This document shows, piece after piece, positions 1 to 13,774 of a DNA stretch of 64,000 nt. The position numbers and the translations under genes were made by a program. Position 1 is the stretch's first letter. Every line of letters begins with the position of its first letter. This DNA comes from Rotaria sp. Silwood1 (Eukaryota > Rotifera > Eurotatoria > Philodinida > Philodinidae): assembly GCA_905250075.1 (NCBI GenBank), contig CAJNOP010000025.1, positions 1,798,318 through 1,862,317 on the forward strand, in the 5' to 3' direction. The notes under the pieces were generated by a model, which did not search any database, was not told where the DNA came from, and saw nothing but the letters and a program-made list of their open reading frames with translations.

Positions 1-3000
1 ATATGCAATTGGATAACTTGTGTTTCTTTTTTTGTTTTTTTTCTTTTGAATTTGTTGTACACAAGTAAAAAAAGATCTAGAAAAGAAAAAAGTTTTTCCT
101 TTTTATTTTTTTTGCTTTATGTTTATCATTTGTGTGTTTTTTTCCTTTTTTGTTGTTATTAATATATATATATATATATATGGAGGACATAGAAGACAAC
201 AATGTCGATGAAAAGAGAAAAAGAGGTTGCAACACACAAGCATTTACTGCCGAACGCAAGTTTGCCTTCTACGTACGTTCTAATAGTGAAGAAAAAGAAT
301 AAATAGAAGAAGAAGAAAAAAAAAATGCACTGACGACGAAGCTGACGATTTCTATGTGGGGTAGTAGGGAGAAATAAACAGAACGAAAGAAAAAAAAAAG
401 TCAAAAAATTATTATGGGGGCTAACAATGTCAGATGATCGAAATAGTTGTTGAATATTGAACCAAAAAAAAAAATTACTAAAAAAAATAAGTGTTCTTTA
501 GTTTGAAACAGATTCTTTTGTATTATCTTAATTAAGCGAAAGAAAAAAACTAATAATAAAAGTTTTAAATAGAAAACAACTAAATTTTTGAATTATATAT
601 TGACAAATAATAATAAATTATTATTGTTGTAAAATTTCAATTGTGTTATCTTATATTTTAAAACTAAACTTACATTTAGAAAACCATCTGCTTTCAAATA
701 GAAAAAAAAATGAGTGTTATATATCGAACGGTTTTTTTTTCTTCTTTTTCTTCCGATGTACTTCTTATATGTCTGCATTTAACATCAATGGGTAAAAAAC
801 ATTTGTTTTTTTAAATAGTAAATAGCGCTAACTATCGAATGTTTAAAATTTGTGATGAGAAATATATAATAATAATTAAAATCTTTTAATATATAGATAA
901 GAAATGAATTATTAAAGATAAATAGAATATTTTTATGGAGGAAAATAGGAAATTCTAATGACGTATAAAGAATGATGTCATTACCGATCAGCTGTTAGTT
1001 ATTATAGACGTAGACATGTTAGTTTGTATTGTTTTATCTTTTGTTTTTGAAATATAATGATAACATGATTGTATTTCGTTTTGCTATAATAGAAAGATCA
1101 AAACACAATATGAAATTGATATACTTGTCGTTTTCTTTTGTGTCATGGCTAGCTGTCGGATACCCGTAAATAAGAATGGTTTGAACTCAAGATTAAAGAA
1201 AAGTAACGAGAAGTTTCTGAGACACTGAATTTTTTAGCAGATTGCCGTGGTGTCTCTTAGAAAAACTGAGTTTCGGATTTCGACTTGAAACTTTACATAG
1301 AGACACATCTTATTGAGAATAATTTATTGTAAAAGTTTCAGATTCTTTTGATAAAGCATGGTTTTTCATGTTGTTTATACATAACAGCGAATTCCAATGT
1401 ACTTATTTCGCATTAGATACAATCAAATACAGTATGTCGGCAGTAATAAGCTTTTGGTCGAAACTCTTTTCGAGGGATTCATAGCTCATTAGAGTTTACA
1501 TGATGCACCTAGTTCAGATTCAAAAGCACTATGACACTTAGAAACAGTTCTATTCTTGAGAAGTTTTGAATGTTTCGTACATGTGAGATTTTTCCATAGA
1601 GTGACCAATTCAAAAGATTATGCTACAAATAGCAGTCGAATAAATCTTTAAATAAATAATAAATAGCAGATGTCTGTGAACCAGAGATGTTAGTCTGGTA
1701 GGCAAGATTCTGCGATTCGGAAAATTAAATGTTGATATATTGCCTTATTAATGAAGAATACTTTGACAAATTGATTTGATTCTATTGATCAATGCTCTAA
1801 CTAAACGTTAATTTAGTGTTCGAGACTTTAAATTGACTGACAGAAGAACTTGTTTAAATATATTACAATTGAATTGGAAATGATATTCGTACTCTTGTGA
1901 AAATGGATTGACAAATGAAAATGATCTTTTCCTGTTATTATACGTGTCATTTATTCTGTACAGTTTTTTGGGTACTTCGTCGTTGTATTTCTAAACAGAT
2001 GTTGTTTTTATTATCATGACTAAATTTTTTCTATTATGCAAAACAGATTGATATGATCAAAAAACATCTTGTGCTAATTCAAGCCTTTCTTTTATGAATA
2101 ATATTTATGATATTTTTCTCTGTGTTTTAATTTCCTACTTGCTGAGTAGGAAATTATATGCTTTTGAAAAACTAGATATATCACTGAATCAGAATAAGTC
2201 AGAAACAAGTAGCCTATTGGAAGTTCTACTACAAGGCAAAATAATACATTTCATCAACTGTCTGTATTGTTGATGAAATTCTCGACAATCATGATAAAGC
2301 TGAACATTTATTTTATCGAAAATTTCTGAAGTTGAAAAGTTTTCTTCTTGAATTCTAGTGATAGATATTTCGTTCGGTTCGAAATTAGACTTTAAGGACG
2401 AATTCTTCTTTCTTTTTTTACCGTTATTCTGTTTCAAACTATGATCTTCGGGAAGCGAATGAAATTCTACAATGTATAACTCAGTTACAACAATCAAGTT
2501 CATATTGAATTGATTTAACAAGATTAGTTAATGTTGATGATATCAATTCAGTATATATGGCAATAGCAGCTGCAAATGGAAATATAAATGATAGGAAATT
2601 TAACAGCTGCAGCTAATTACTATCATATTTTTCATCATCCATTAGTATTTCCATTTTATAAACTATTAATAATAGTATCATCAATATCATTACTTTGTTT
2701 ATCTGAATGTTATTCATCATTGAATGTAATGATTAGCGATACAGAAAAAGATATACATAAGTTTTACAACATTCTTTATTTTACATGAAATCAAGTGTTG
2801 ATCGTTTTTTTTTTTTCTCAAAAAATGCGCCATTGAATGTTCTAATCTAGCTATTTTTGCTTCATATGAAAAGAATGGTAAGGCTAAATATGTATTATTT
2901 TCTACAAGGCAATATTAGATAAAAAAGGGATTGTCTTAAGCACTGTAGAAAACACTCAAACTTTCATCACTCTATGAATATTTCCCTACGAAATCAATAC

Positions 3001-4398
3001 TGTTTTCGCCTCAACATATTTTGATTGTGTTCAGTAGAAATAAAATTTGGATTGATAAGCTTAATTTATTTTTACTTTTTCTTTCAATATTCGAGCAAGT
3101 TTAGTCTAACGTTTTGTGTATTGAGTTCACTGGTTTTAAACGATATACTTGAGAGCAATATTGTAAAAAAAAAGAACATTTTATTTTAGGTCGAAATATC
3201 GAGGTCAATTGATGCACATATTATTTTTCACTGATATTTGAAATGAAGATGAATAATAATCTTCATATATTGAAAATCATACTAAGTCTTCGATAGATTC
3301 CAAAACATTATAGCCAAATTTATTCAATAATTATTATCAAAAAATTACAATTCGATAATTTTTGACTTTCTTTGATTTTTTTTTTGTACGAAATAACATA
3401 ATCATATACATTTTTAGTGTTAATGATTTATTCAAATTTGAAAAATAGTTATCAAGATTTAGTATTGTAAGCCGAGTAAAACATTCAATGATGCTTCATT
3501 TACAAAAAAAAAAAACAAAATTCTCGTTTTATTAGGTTTCCGAACAGAGTTACATGTAAAATAAATCATATCACAAAACATATGTCACATCCGATATTAA
3601 TGACTGAACATATGTTTTACACAAAAAGAATCTAAAGATATGATATCAATAAGTTCTTTTTTTGTTTTGCTATGATAAAATTCTCTCGAATATAGTAATC
3701 ATCTATCTACTATAAATTTTTTCAAAACACATTTTGTTTGTCTTATCTTCATAATAATAAATGAGCTTGTGAGATCGAGTAAGAATATTCGTATAATTTA
3801 TAATTTTTTTTTTTAAATAAATTATTATGTTAGAATTACTACTCTCTATTTATTATATATATATATATGTGGATAATGATTGTTATAAAAGAGAATAGAA
3901 ATTTTTATTATATGAAAAAAAAAGAACCTTAATAGAATAGGTCTTTTTTTTTACTTCTCTTGACTCCTTTATGAATATTAGATTTTTTGTTTTGACAACT
4001 ATGCGAAACGAGATTCATTTTTTTGCGGCAACAACGACTAGAATTAAATCAATATGTTTGACGAAACGAATGTATGATATGCATGAAGCCGTGAAAATCG
4101 AAAAAAATAATCAAATATTTGTTCTTTTTGTTTTCTTTCAATTTAAACGAGCTGTATTTTCTTTTTGAATATAAATGATGAAGAGTAATTTTTTTTTATA
4201 AGTAAAATATAATCAAGACATTAGAATCTATCTACAATATTTTTTCTTTTTCCCCTCTAGTAGACTCCTTATTAGTGTATAAAGGAAATAAGAATAATTG
4301 TATCTGAACAAAAGAAAAAAGAAAAGAAAAGAAATAATCGAATGTTTTGAAATGTAGAAGAAAATTGTTCGTTGTAAAATGATGATGATTCATTTAAA
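1..4398. other. AT-rich intergenic region, no supported gene
   Basis: No multi-exon coding signal is visible on either strand. The stretch has poly-A/T runs and an AT dinucleotide microsatellite at about 160-181. A minus-strand ORF of about 104 codons (2189-2503, ATG) has protein-like composition but no domain I recognise. A plus-strand ORF at 2588-2785 overlaps nothing convincing. Part of a diverged dispersed repeat lies at about 1205-1520. Confidence 0.5.
1205..1520 (+). repeat. Diverged dispersed repeat, copy 1
   Basis: This stretch aligns by eye with about 5265-5530. Shared words include GACTTGAAACTTT versus CAACTTGAAACTTT, followed by TTATTGTAAAAG versus TTCATTGTAGAAA, and TTTACATGATGCACCTAG versus ATAAATGATGTACATAG. 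The copies are old, and no open frame or terminal repeat was found. The family is unknown. Confidence 0.4.
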
Positions 4399-4610
4399 TT
4401 AAGTTGTGTCAACACGATATCGCAATATAGAACTTTCTTCAGCATGTGCTGGTGTTGTTTCGACACGATATCGCAATATAGAACTTTCTTCAGCATGTGC
4501 TGGTGTTGTTTCAGTATGATATCGTGATCCCGAGCTTTCTTCAACACAAAATCGCGATCCCGAACTTTCTTCAACATGTAATGGTCTTTTTACAACAGGT
4601 GTAAAACCTT
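4399..4610 (-). repeat. In-frame tandem repeats at the C terminus
   Basis: Direct reading shows two nearly identical 48-bp units (about 4408-4503), each encoding EESSILRYRV followed by ETTPAHA or DTT. Before them are two related shorter units encoding VEESSGSR. All keep frame, so the array can expand or contract without breaking the protein. Confidence 0.75.
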
Positions 4611-7192
4611 GAGAAGAACTTGTTTCCATAGTACGAACAATGGTTTCACGTGGTTGTGATACTGATTGAATATTAACATAGTTGTTTCCAAGATCCGCAT
4701 ATGTATTTGATGCATTGAATGTTTTTTGTGTTGTACCTAAAATAAATATTCTATGAAAAATTAAAAAGACACCCTCTCTCTCTTGTTTTCTTCTACTACA
4801 CATAAAAACAAGTGTCAAATTCATTATTTGACTTTTGAAAGGAGAAACAATACACTTAAGATGGTCCTAGTGATCATCGATACGAAATAGAGTGCAAAAC
4901 TAGAGTCTAGCGAGTTAAACACTTTTTCAAATAATGAATCCTGTTTTGTTTTCAGAATGTTTCAGTCCTGAATATCTGGCAGCACAACGATAGACGTTAT
5001 CTTGAAGATGGATAAGCGAGCCATAAGTATACAGTCATGATCAGTTTTAAAGCTTATTAACTATTCTTTTTATAAAGGTATATAAGTGGAAGAAAAGGCC
5101 GATTCTAATCTGTCTTATACAAGAAGTCTTCCAGCTAATTAATTACTTTTGAATCGACATCATGGACAGCGTGTAGATATTGACATCCTAGGAAGAATTC
5201 GAGCCGTTATCTTATTGTGGCGAAATTATTGCATTTTTATGAATGTTGAGTAATTTCATGCTGTGTGGTTTTTGGAGCCCTATGGGATAGGACTACTTCT
5301 CAGAAACATAGGGAAGACTCACTTTTTGAATTTCAACTTGAAACTTTGCACAACGACAAACCTTAATGACAGTACTTCATTGTAGAAATTTTAGGTTTTT
5401 TCATTATTCCTATCCTAAGATAAAAATTCATCTTAAACATTACTAGATTCAATGTTGTAGCTAATGATCTGAGCTCTTCTTCATCTATAAATAGTTCGTT
5501 AGTATATAAATGATGTACATAGTTTCGAATCGCAAGCTGATTCGACCTTCACCTATTAATACTAATGCTGATGATTCATATCGATGTGATATTAAATATC
5601 TTTATCAATATATATCTCAAGGGACATAAATATTCCAAGCTTTTTACTTTGATAAATCGAATAAAATCTAAAATCTTGTCAATCATAGATCAAATATACT
5701 TTATCAAAGCTTACTATACTTCACTTAATGTTGTTTTTTTTTCCTGTCAGAAAAGAAATAAATCATTCTAGCAAACAAATAAAAATTCCACAAAACATCC
5801 AATAAAAAAAATCAAATATAAAGAGAAATAAAAAAAAAAAAGAACATTACCATTTTGAACATGCATTCGTTGAATAAAATCTTTACGTTGTGCTTTTCTG
5901 CAACTTTGTTGATACTCGTCACCAGAAGTATCATGATCTATGATTAAAAATATATATTAAAACATTTAATAATTATATTAATCAAACAAGAAAAATAGAA
6001 AAATATTTCTTACATTCATAATAATGTCGTGTTGGCTCTTCTACTACTGTACGAATAATTTTAGTTTCTTCTGTTTTGAAAAAAAAAAAAAGAAATTATT
6101 TGTCGAATGAATTATATAAATTTTCTAACCTTTCACAACTTGATCTTTTTTTATTTTTTCTTCATGTTCATATCGATCAAATCTTTCTGTTTCTATTTGA
6201 TTAGTAAATTTAAATAAGAAATAAAATATATATTTATTTTTCTTTTACCTGTCATAGTTAAAGGTCGTTTAGTTATCCTATCAGTTATTACACCAGTATC
6301 TTTTGTCGGTGGACGAACTAAATGAAATTAGTAAAAATTATAACGAGTTTTTTTCTTTTTTTTTTATAATATCAACCTATGACTGGTGGTGGCGGTGGTG
6401 TTGGTAATTTTGGTGGTTCATCTTGAAATATTGTAGAAAAAAAAAAAAAAAGTAGAATAAAAAGTCCAAAATAATTTGAAAAAAAAAAAAAAGAAAATAG
6501 TTCACTTGGAAAATTAAAATTATAATTATATTCATAACGTTCTTCACGATGCACATCAACATGTTTTTCTAGATCAATTTTTTAAATACTTGAAAATAAT
6601 AAATATAAACAAAAACTAAATCATAAATTATTTACCTTGTTTTTCACGATTTCGAAGATCAACACAAGATGAAGGCCGTGGTCGTACTTTTAATTGTCGA
6701 ATAATTGGTGATACTGTACGAACATATGTAACCATAGGTCGACATACTTGTTCTTCCATTGTTACCGATCCTAATTTATCTCAATCACATGGATTAATTA
6801 TGGATTCATTTCATTTGATATTTACCTAAATTTCTAAAGAATCCATCTCTTGAAACACACCGATGCATTGATCCACATGGTATTGCTGGTAAACAACAGC
6901 ATGAACCATAACAAGCATTTGGATGATATACATCTATTGATTTTTTAATTAAAATAAATAAATAAAAATTTCAATGAATTTTTATTTATTTCTTTTTAAA
7001 TTGAAACATACTGAAATAATCTCGTCGAAATCTTCGACCTGTTATAAAATTTTGAGGATGACGAACTAATGCAAAATCACTTTCACAACAAGGTATTGTT
7101 TCACATTCAAACGGTTGTGTTAAAGCAGCAGATAATGGCCAACCATCATTCCATTGATAACAACATGGATTATCATGTATAAACGTTTCCAT
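4399..7192 (-). CDS. Unrecognised 381-aa protein, 10 exons, with C-terminal EESS repeats
   Basis: I do not recognise this gene. Ten exons join without a frame error: 7192-7012, 6933-6826, 6770-6636, 6568-6506, 6421-6377, 6317-6249, 6192-6130, 6070-6014, 5937-5851 and 4736-4399, all with GT-AG introns. The product starts METFIHDNPCC. Residues 1-100 are cysteine-rich (NPCCYQW, ETIPCCESDF, ACYGSCCCLPAIPCG), with no signal peptide or membrane segment. A short proline run (PKLPTPPPPP) lies near the middle. The C terminus has near-identical units built on VEESSGSR and HAEESSILRYRVETTP. All nine introns are phase 1. The last intron (4737-5850) is 1.1 kb while the others are 55-80 bp, and it carries part of a dispersed repeat. 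The start is the first ATG of a clean frame. A cytoplasmic or cytoskeletal role would be a guess. Confidence 0.72.
5265..5530 (+). repeat. Diverged dispersed repeat, copy 2 (in an intron)
   Basis: This is the partner of the repeat at 1205-1520. It lies inside the unusually long last intron of the gene at 4399-7192, and its insertion probably explains part of that intron's length. Confidence 0.4.
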
Positions 7193-9981
7193 TAGAAGAA
7201 ATTTTTCTCGTTGAAAATTAATCTACAGATAATAATGAAAAAATGATTCAATATGTTTTTTTAACCGACTACATTTGAACCTCGAATAATGTAAATATGT
7301 AATTACTATTCGTTGTCTACTTTGTATGTAAACACATCAACAAAAAAAAAAAATATGACTAAAAAGTATTGAAAAAAAAAAAGTTCTACGAGAAAAATTA
7401 CGGGAGAGAGAGAGAGAGAAAAAAAATATGACATTTTTTTTTTCACAGTGGTTGTTGTTGAAAACAAACGCATAAACACTTTAGTTCTCTTTTTTTTTTT
7501 TTTTTTTTGGTTTGGCATTGAATTAAAAAATTGACGACGTGAACGCAAATATGTGCAATCTACAATAAGTAGTGGTTAATAACGAGCGCACATGGGCACA
7601 AAAAAAGAGCCACATACACCTCTCCGATGATGTTGTCGTCTATATTAAGTTGATCCGAAGCAAATACTCTTGATTTTTTTTTTGCGGTTTCTATATATAC
7701 TTAAATACACCCTTTTCTTTTTTCTCCCTTTTTTCCTTTGTGAAAAGTCCCTTCTTTTTTTTTTTCTGTAAAAGAATAATTTTTTTTTTTTTTTTACAGT
7801 TAATTAAGACATGCTCTTTCGTTTTTAACATTTTGACATACTATTCATTTGCGGTTATTGTTGCGTTTTCTTTTTTTTTTTTTGTCATAAGAAAATAAAA
7901 TTTACGTTGCTTATGTTGTTTATGACAGTTAGTCAAATAATAACAAAACTATAGTGGTAATTCCTAAAGCTTCAATCATTTGTCGAAAATTTCAAGGTTA
8001 TTTTTTCTATTTATAAGATGAATTGATAATTGTTATGTCCTCGAGTAAAAAAAAATAAAAGAAAAAAAAAAAAAGCCTCACACGATTTAATTCATAGTTC
8101 CATATTTTTTTGATGTTACCATTGTTTACCTAAAAATACTTGCAGACGAAAACTTTCATTCTTTTCATGCTTTTAACTATTATTTTATATTCTTGGTAAT
8201 GAGACAAACACTCATTTTTCCTTGAATAAGTTTTTTTATTCTTTTATTCTAACAATATATATTATGGAATTTACCTTCATCATAAAGAAAATATAATAAC
8301 AAATTTTGCTTTCGAGACAACGTTTTTCCTTGAAAAAAAAAGAACAATAACTTAACTCGGAAAAAAGGATGTTTCCCTTTATTTTATCTTTTTGTTTTTA
8401 CTCGTCCAATAAACAATATAAAAGAAAAAAACTACATCATTTACGCTTCTTAAATTTTTACATGAATAACATTTTTTTTTTTTTTCTATACAATCTTTTC
8501 GAAAATAAAATAAAAAAAAACAACAACAGATTGGACTGATTTATACATTTGTCTACACATGCATAAATTGCTGTTTGATTGTGAGCAAATATTTTTTTGT
8601 ATAGATTTCAAGGATATATATACATACGAATATACTTTATGTACAAGACTGTCTAATCCAATAATTTTAACGACAGTAATTTATTTGCTTATAAATAAAA
8701 CTAGATGTTAAATAGCTAGAAAAAAATAATATTATTCTGTTTTGATCCATTAATAAAATTTTATCTGACAATACTGCCATAAAATAGACTTTGAATGTAA
8801 CTCGAAAAAAAAACAATACATTGAGTTACTATGGATTCTATGACAGAAAAAGAAAACATTTTTGTTTTTTTCGTCTTATCATTAAGTATATAGAAAAAAA
8901 AAAAAAGTATGCAACGATAGATTGATGTATATTTATAATTAGATCAGTAAATACTTATAAATAATTATTTAACGATGCGTCATGTAGAGTTTAGACTAAC
9001 TTTTCTTTAATGAGAACATCAAGGTTTTGTCTAGTGCATTATATTATTAACAATTTTTTAATTAGTTAATGAAATGTCTATCATATTTTTACCTGTAAAT
9101 GTAGATTTAATCTTTTGAGGTAATAAATACATAAAATGATTACTTTCCATCATTTAATGGATTACCATATAGACAAAGTGGATACTACATTATCATATAT
9201 ATTTTTTTTTCAAGGAAAAAAAAAAAGGACATATTTGCATACAAGACAGTAACATTAAAATAATATAATGTCATTAATACTGTTTGATAAAGTCCTGTTA
9301 AACATAAAAATTATGCAATCTAATTCAATTTATTCACGTTTATAACAGAAGAAAATAGTAATTTAATTCTATTCATGAAAATTTCTATTTATTTTTTCCA
9401 ATTTATGTACTAAGACATTCATTGTTCAATTCAAAGTAAATAGTAATCGTAATATTCTCTTCGAATAATTAATCAATATGTATTTGTCTTCAGTCAAAAT
9501 GTTATTACTTTAGTTTTAAATACTATATTCAATTGTAAAAAGAAGAAGAAGAAAAAAAAAAGCAAGTTTCCTGTTAAATAAAAAACTTATAAATTCTTTT
9601 ACTTCGCACGTCATATTCCAATTTATATTAATATATGCTTGGTCAAATAGAAGTGTTGTACAACAAAAAAAAAAAAACGTAAAGAAAAAAAAAATAGAAA
9701 TTAATCCGTTTGAATGTTGAAGTATAACAAAATAAAAAAATAAACGAAAAGGCAGAGAAAAAAAAAATCAAATGAACTTATGCTAAGATGAAGAAAAAAA
9801 AAATCAATTCGTCTACCACAAAGGTGAAGAAAGATAATTTTTATATATTTTTTTTTTTATAATATTATTACGCGGTAGATAGAAATCCATTTGTACAACA
9901 CGCACACACACACACACGAGAACGAACAAGATAATAATTAAAGATCATTGTAAGAACAAAAGAAAAAAAAAAAAATTTAAT
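7193..9981. other. Intergenic, homopolymer-rich
   Basis: No coding exon was found. The stretch is dominated by poly-A/T runs, a short AG microsatellite near 7404-7420 and a CA run near 9902-9916. It lies between the 5' end of one minus-strand gene and the 3' end of the next, so it should hold the promoter of the 7192 gene. I could not pick a convincing TATA element. Confidence 0.5.
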
Positions 9982-12497
9982 TTAACAATAATTATGAGTT
10001 ATATCACTGCTTGTTATATCAAGACCTTCGCCTAATTTATAAACATAAATTTTATAATCTTTAGATGCCATTGCTAATTCATCATTATATCCAACAGCAA
10101 CATCGAAACATTGAGAATGTTTCATTAACTAAATACCGAACAAAAAAAAGAAAAGAAACAAAAGTTACATATTTGAATAAAAAAAAAAAAAGACAAAATG
10201 AAAATCTTACTGAATAATGTGAATATTTTTTATTTCCATCATAATCATATGTTGTTATATTAAAATTTTCATGATTATCAACAACAATAAGTTCACGTCG
10301 TGGTTGATTCTAAAAGTAAAAGAAACGAATAGAGAAAACAAAAAAAAAAAACAACTAAATAAAATATTTCTTACAATACGACATGCTATCGGATAAGATA
10401 TACCAGCACCAATATTTTTCAAATGTTTTCCATTATAATCAAATACTCGTACAAAATGTGATTCATTATCACTAACATAAAGTTCATGTCGATCATTGAC
10501 ACAGACACTTGTCGGAAAACTTAAATGATCACGTAAATCAAATTGACCCCAAATACGACCTGATGTTGCATCATAGATATGAACTATAAAAATTATAAAT
10601 TTCAAATAAACGATTCATCAATAAAAAGATTTAAAAAAAAATGGAATTTTATATTTGTTATAGTAGAAAATTACATGAAGAGAATTTATTTAGTTCATGT
10701 CCTTGATTAAATATATATGAATATCAAGTTAGAACTTATTGAATTCGTTCGAAATCTAAATCGAATGAAGTTTAGTTGTAGGTCGTCTAAGTTCTATCGA
10801 AAATGGCTAAACTTTTATCCGTTGGTAAGAATTTTCGATACTTATTTTCTTCCCTTTAAACATCTATAAAAACTATGTACATACATTCTAGGCCACGATT
10901 TTTATTATAAATTGGAATTTAACTCTTTTTTTTTTTTGTGAGCACGAACAGTCATAGTTATTTTGATTTTTAATTATACAAGATATTTAACAAATATCAA
11001 GGTAACTAACGTTATCTTTTTTTAATTAAAATCATGGCCGTCCGCATATCCAAAATTTATCCTTGACTACCTTGATATTTAATTGTAAAATATTTTATAT
11101 AAATAAAAATTAAAGTAATCGTAGGTATCTATGAAGTATCTATGTTCACATAAAAAAAAGGCTATATTTTAGTTGAAAAGACAAAGTATACAGTCTAGAA
11201 TAGATGTTCACACTTTTTACAAGTACTCATTGTCTTCTTTTGATCTTAATAAAATAAATTTTACAATATTACCTTTCATAATTTTTGATTCCATAATAAT
11301 AATACGTCCTTGTTGATCAATACAAATAGCGCGTGGACTTTCGAGATCATTTCCAAAGCGACTAATGAATTGACCATTACGATCAAATATTTGAATCATT
11401 GGTCGTGGTGATCGTTGAACCATAACAAGCTATTGAATAATTTATTAACATCAATTATATATAATAAAAATAAATCTTACTAAATCATGTCCTGGTAAAA
11501 CAGCAATACGATATGGATAAAGTAGTGCACCAGGTCTTGTACCTGCTTGACCAAATTTAAGTATGCATTCTCGACGGATTGGATCAAATAATTTAACTTG
11601 ACTTGAATTTGTATCTACAACTGTAATAGTACCATCAGATAGAAAAGTAATACCATTGGGTTCAAGAAATTCATTAATTCCACGGCCATAACCACCAAAT
11701 TTATATTCATCTAAATTAAAAAAAAACGAAGCATCAATTAGGCAAAAGTCATTTTCTAAAAATATTTACATGAAGTAGAAATACGTTGTGTAGTATTATT
11801 TTGTGATCGTGACATTCGACGATTTTGTTGATCATTTTGCACTGAAGATCGTTTTGTTGATTGATTATTAGATAATGAACTTAGTTCGGTTTCCATATGA
11901 AATTCAGCGGCAGACGGATCAAGTATTGATGATCGTTTTAAACGATGATTAAATGGTGATGGTTCATATGAATGATAACCACTTGTACTACCAAGTAGAT
12001 CTACTGATGATGATCCAGTTAATGCATCTAAAAAAAAAAAGAAATTCTTTTTTGTTTTTTAAATCATTGTTTTTATTTTTCGCTTACCAAATGTAATACC
12101 AGCTTGTTCAATTATTGAAAAAATATCATCATGATTATCAATTAATGGTTCAAATGATGATGATTCATTTAAACTTGTATTAGCACTACTATGTCGAAGA
12201 AAATAATTATCAATTGATGATGGATTTAACATGTGTGAATTATTTGTTTCAAATAAATGTCGATATTCATTCCATGCATCATTTTCATTTTCATCATTTT
12301 CAATTGTTATTGTTGGTGCTGCTAAAATAAAATAATTTATTTTTTGATTTACAAAAAAAAAGAAAATTTTTTTTTTTTATTAATTTACCACTTGCTAATT
12401 TCCATCGACAATCATCATCAATAATTGTTTTTTTATTTGTTACATCAGAAAAATGTATACGGATCGGTGATGATGAACAATAATTTATTTCACTCAT
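9982..12497 (-). CDS. Brat-like NHL-repeat protein lacking RING and B-boxes
   Basis: Eight exons join in frame: 12497-12389, 12321-12088, 12027-11770, 11710-11481, 11429-11273, 10583-10375, 10309-10211 and 10128-9982. The product is 480 aa. Residues 1-200 are low-complexity and rich in Ser and Asn. From about residue 205 to 470 there is an NHL beta-propeller with repeats such as EFLEPNGITFLSDGTITVVD, ESPRAICIDQQGRIIIMESK and SFPTSVCVNDRHELYVSDNE. The end, HSQCFDVAV...LAMASKDYKIYVYKLGEG, closely follows the last blade of Drosophila Brat and TRIM2/3-type NHL domains. Brat-type NHL domains bind RNA and repress translation in the cytoplasm. The B-box and coiled-coil part of true Brat is not encoded here. 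The 689-bp intron (10584-11272) is longer than the rest. The family call is firm; orthology to brat is likely, from the propeller alone. Confidence 0.85.
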
Positions 12498-13774
12498 TGT
12501 ACTTGGATATTTTTATATAGATATAAATACAGATACCAATGATTATTATATACAATGAACTGATCAGTATCGACAAAGATGGAAATATGATGAATATAGT
12601 CGAGAATGTTTACATTTAGTATTTCTACATTTTCTTCTTTTTTTTTTCTTTCTTAAATGAAAAAGAATTATCCAGGTAGTGATTTGTATGTACATTACAG
12701 ACGTATTTGATTGAATCGATCATAAACAGAGAGAAATTAGTAGACAAAACACATGAATAGTGATTTCTATTATGATGAATTCGTTCGGTAGTATATATTT
12801 AAACGAATGTTATTGATCAAAATGCACTCGAAGAATTTCTTCTTCATTGTATTGAATTAAAGAAAAATAACTTGCAAACATTCAATTTAATATACTTTTT
12901 CTAATAATTAATAAAATGATTTCATTAAAAAAAAAAATTTGAAATATTTTAGTATTGAATAAGTATCATTGTGATTTGCTGGATAGATAACACAATGATT
13001 TATTGATTAATTTTGTGCCTTTCATGCCATATTCATTAGTGAAAAATAGAGTCTGACCAAGTCTGAACAGTTTTTTGATGTATTTTAACGATATCTAAAC
13101 CATTTTATTCACTTTTTCACTGTGGAAACATATTTATAAAACTAATAAATAGAATATTTTTGTATATCAAACATCTAAAGAATAAAGTTAGTACTTTGCA
13201 AGACTCAAATGTTGATTGTTCTACTGGTCTTATTGTGAGGCTGATTTCGGAGAGCAATTTTTCTGAATCGTTCTAATGTCGAACAGTATTCTATTTGCGG
13301 CTCCGACTTCACCTACGTTAGAGTGGGATTTAGAAATCAAATTTTGATGTCTGATGCGCGGCTCTAATAAAAAACAATCATCAATTACGACGATGAAAAT
13401 TGTTAATACGTCAATAGAAATTGATCGATGAGTATCATCTAAAGAATGCCTAGAATAAATTTGATATCTTAGTTTAAGCAAAAAAAATATTTTGAAGACT
13501 AGTCGACGTATCAACAAAAGCAATAATCTTTTAGGTAATCGGACACATTTGTTTTGATGGTTAATCATCAAAAATATGTTTGCTCTTTGATAATTGAAAA
13601 TTAAGTATTAAGAGTATTTGGTTACATATTTTCAATAGTATATAAAATCATGAATGATCAATTCAATATCATTTCATCTTATTTTTTAAAAGTAACCGTA
13701 AGTTTTACGATGATTGAATATTCTTTTATTGCTTTATTTATTTTTTTTTTGTCAGAAGTTTATTGAAAATTACG
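12498..13774. other. Intergenic between divergent genes
   Basis: This region separates the minus-strand NHL gene from the plus-strand CAP gene, so both promoters should lie here. A minus-strand ORF at 13230-13571 has no recognisable domain, and I do not call it. Confidence 0.4.
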
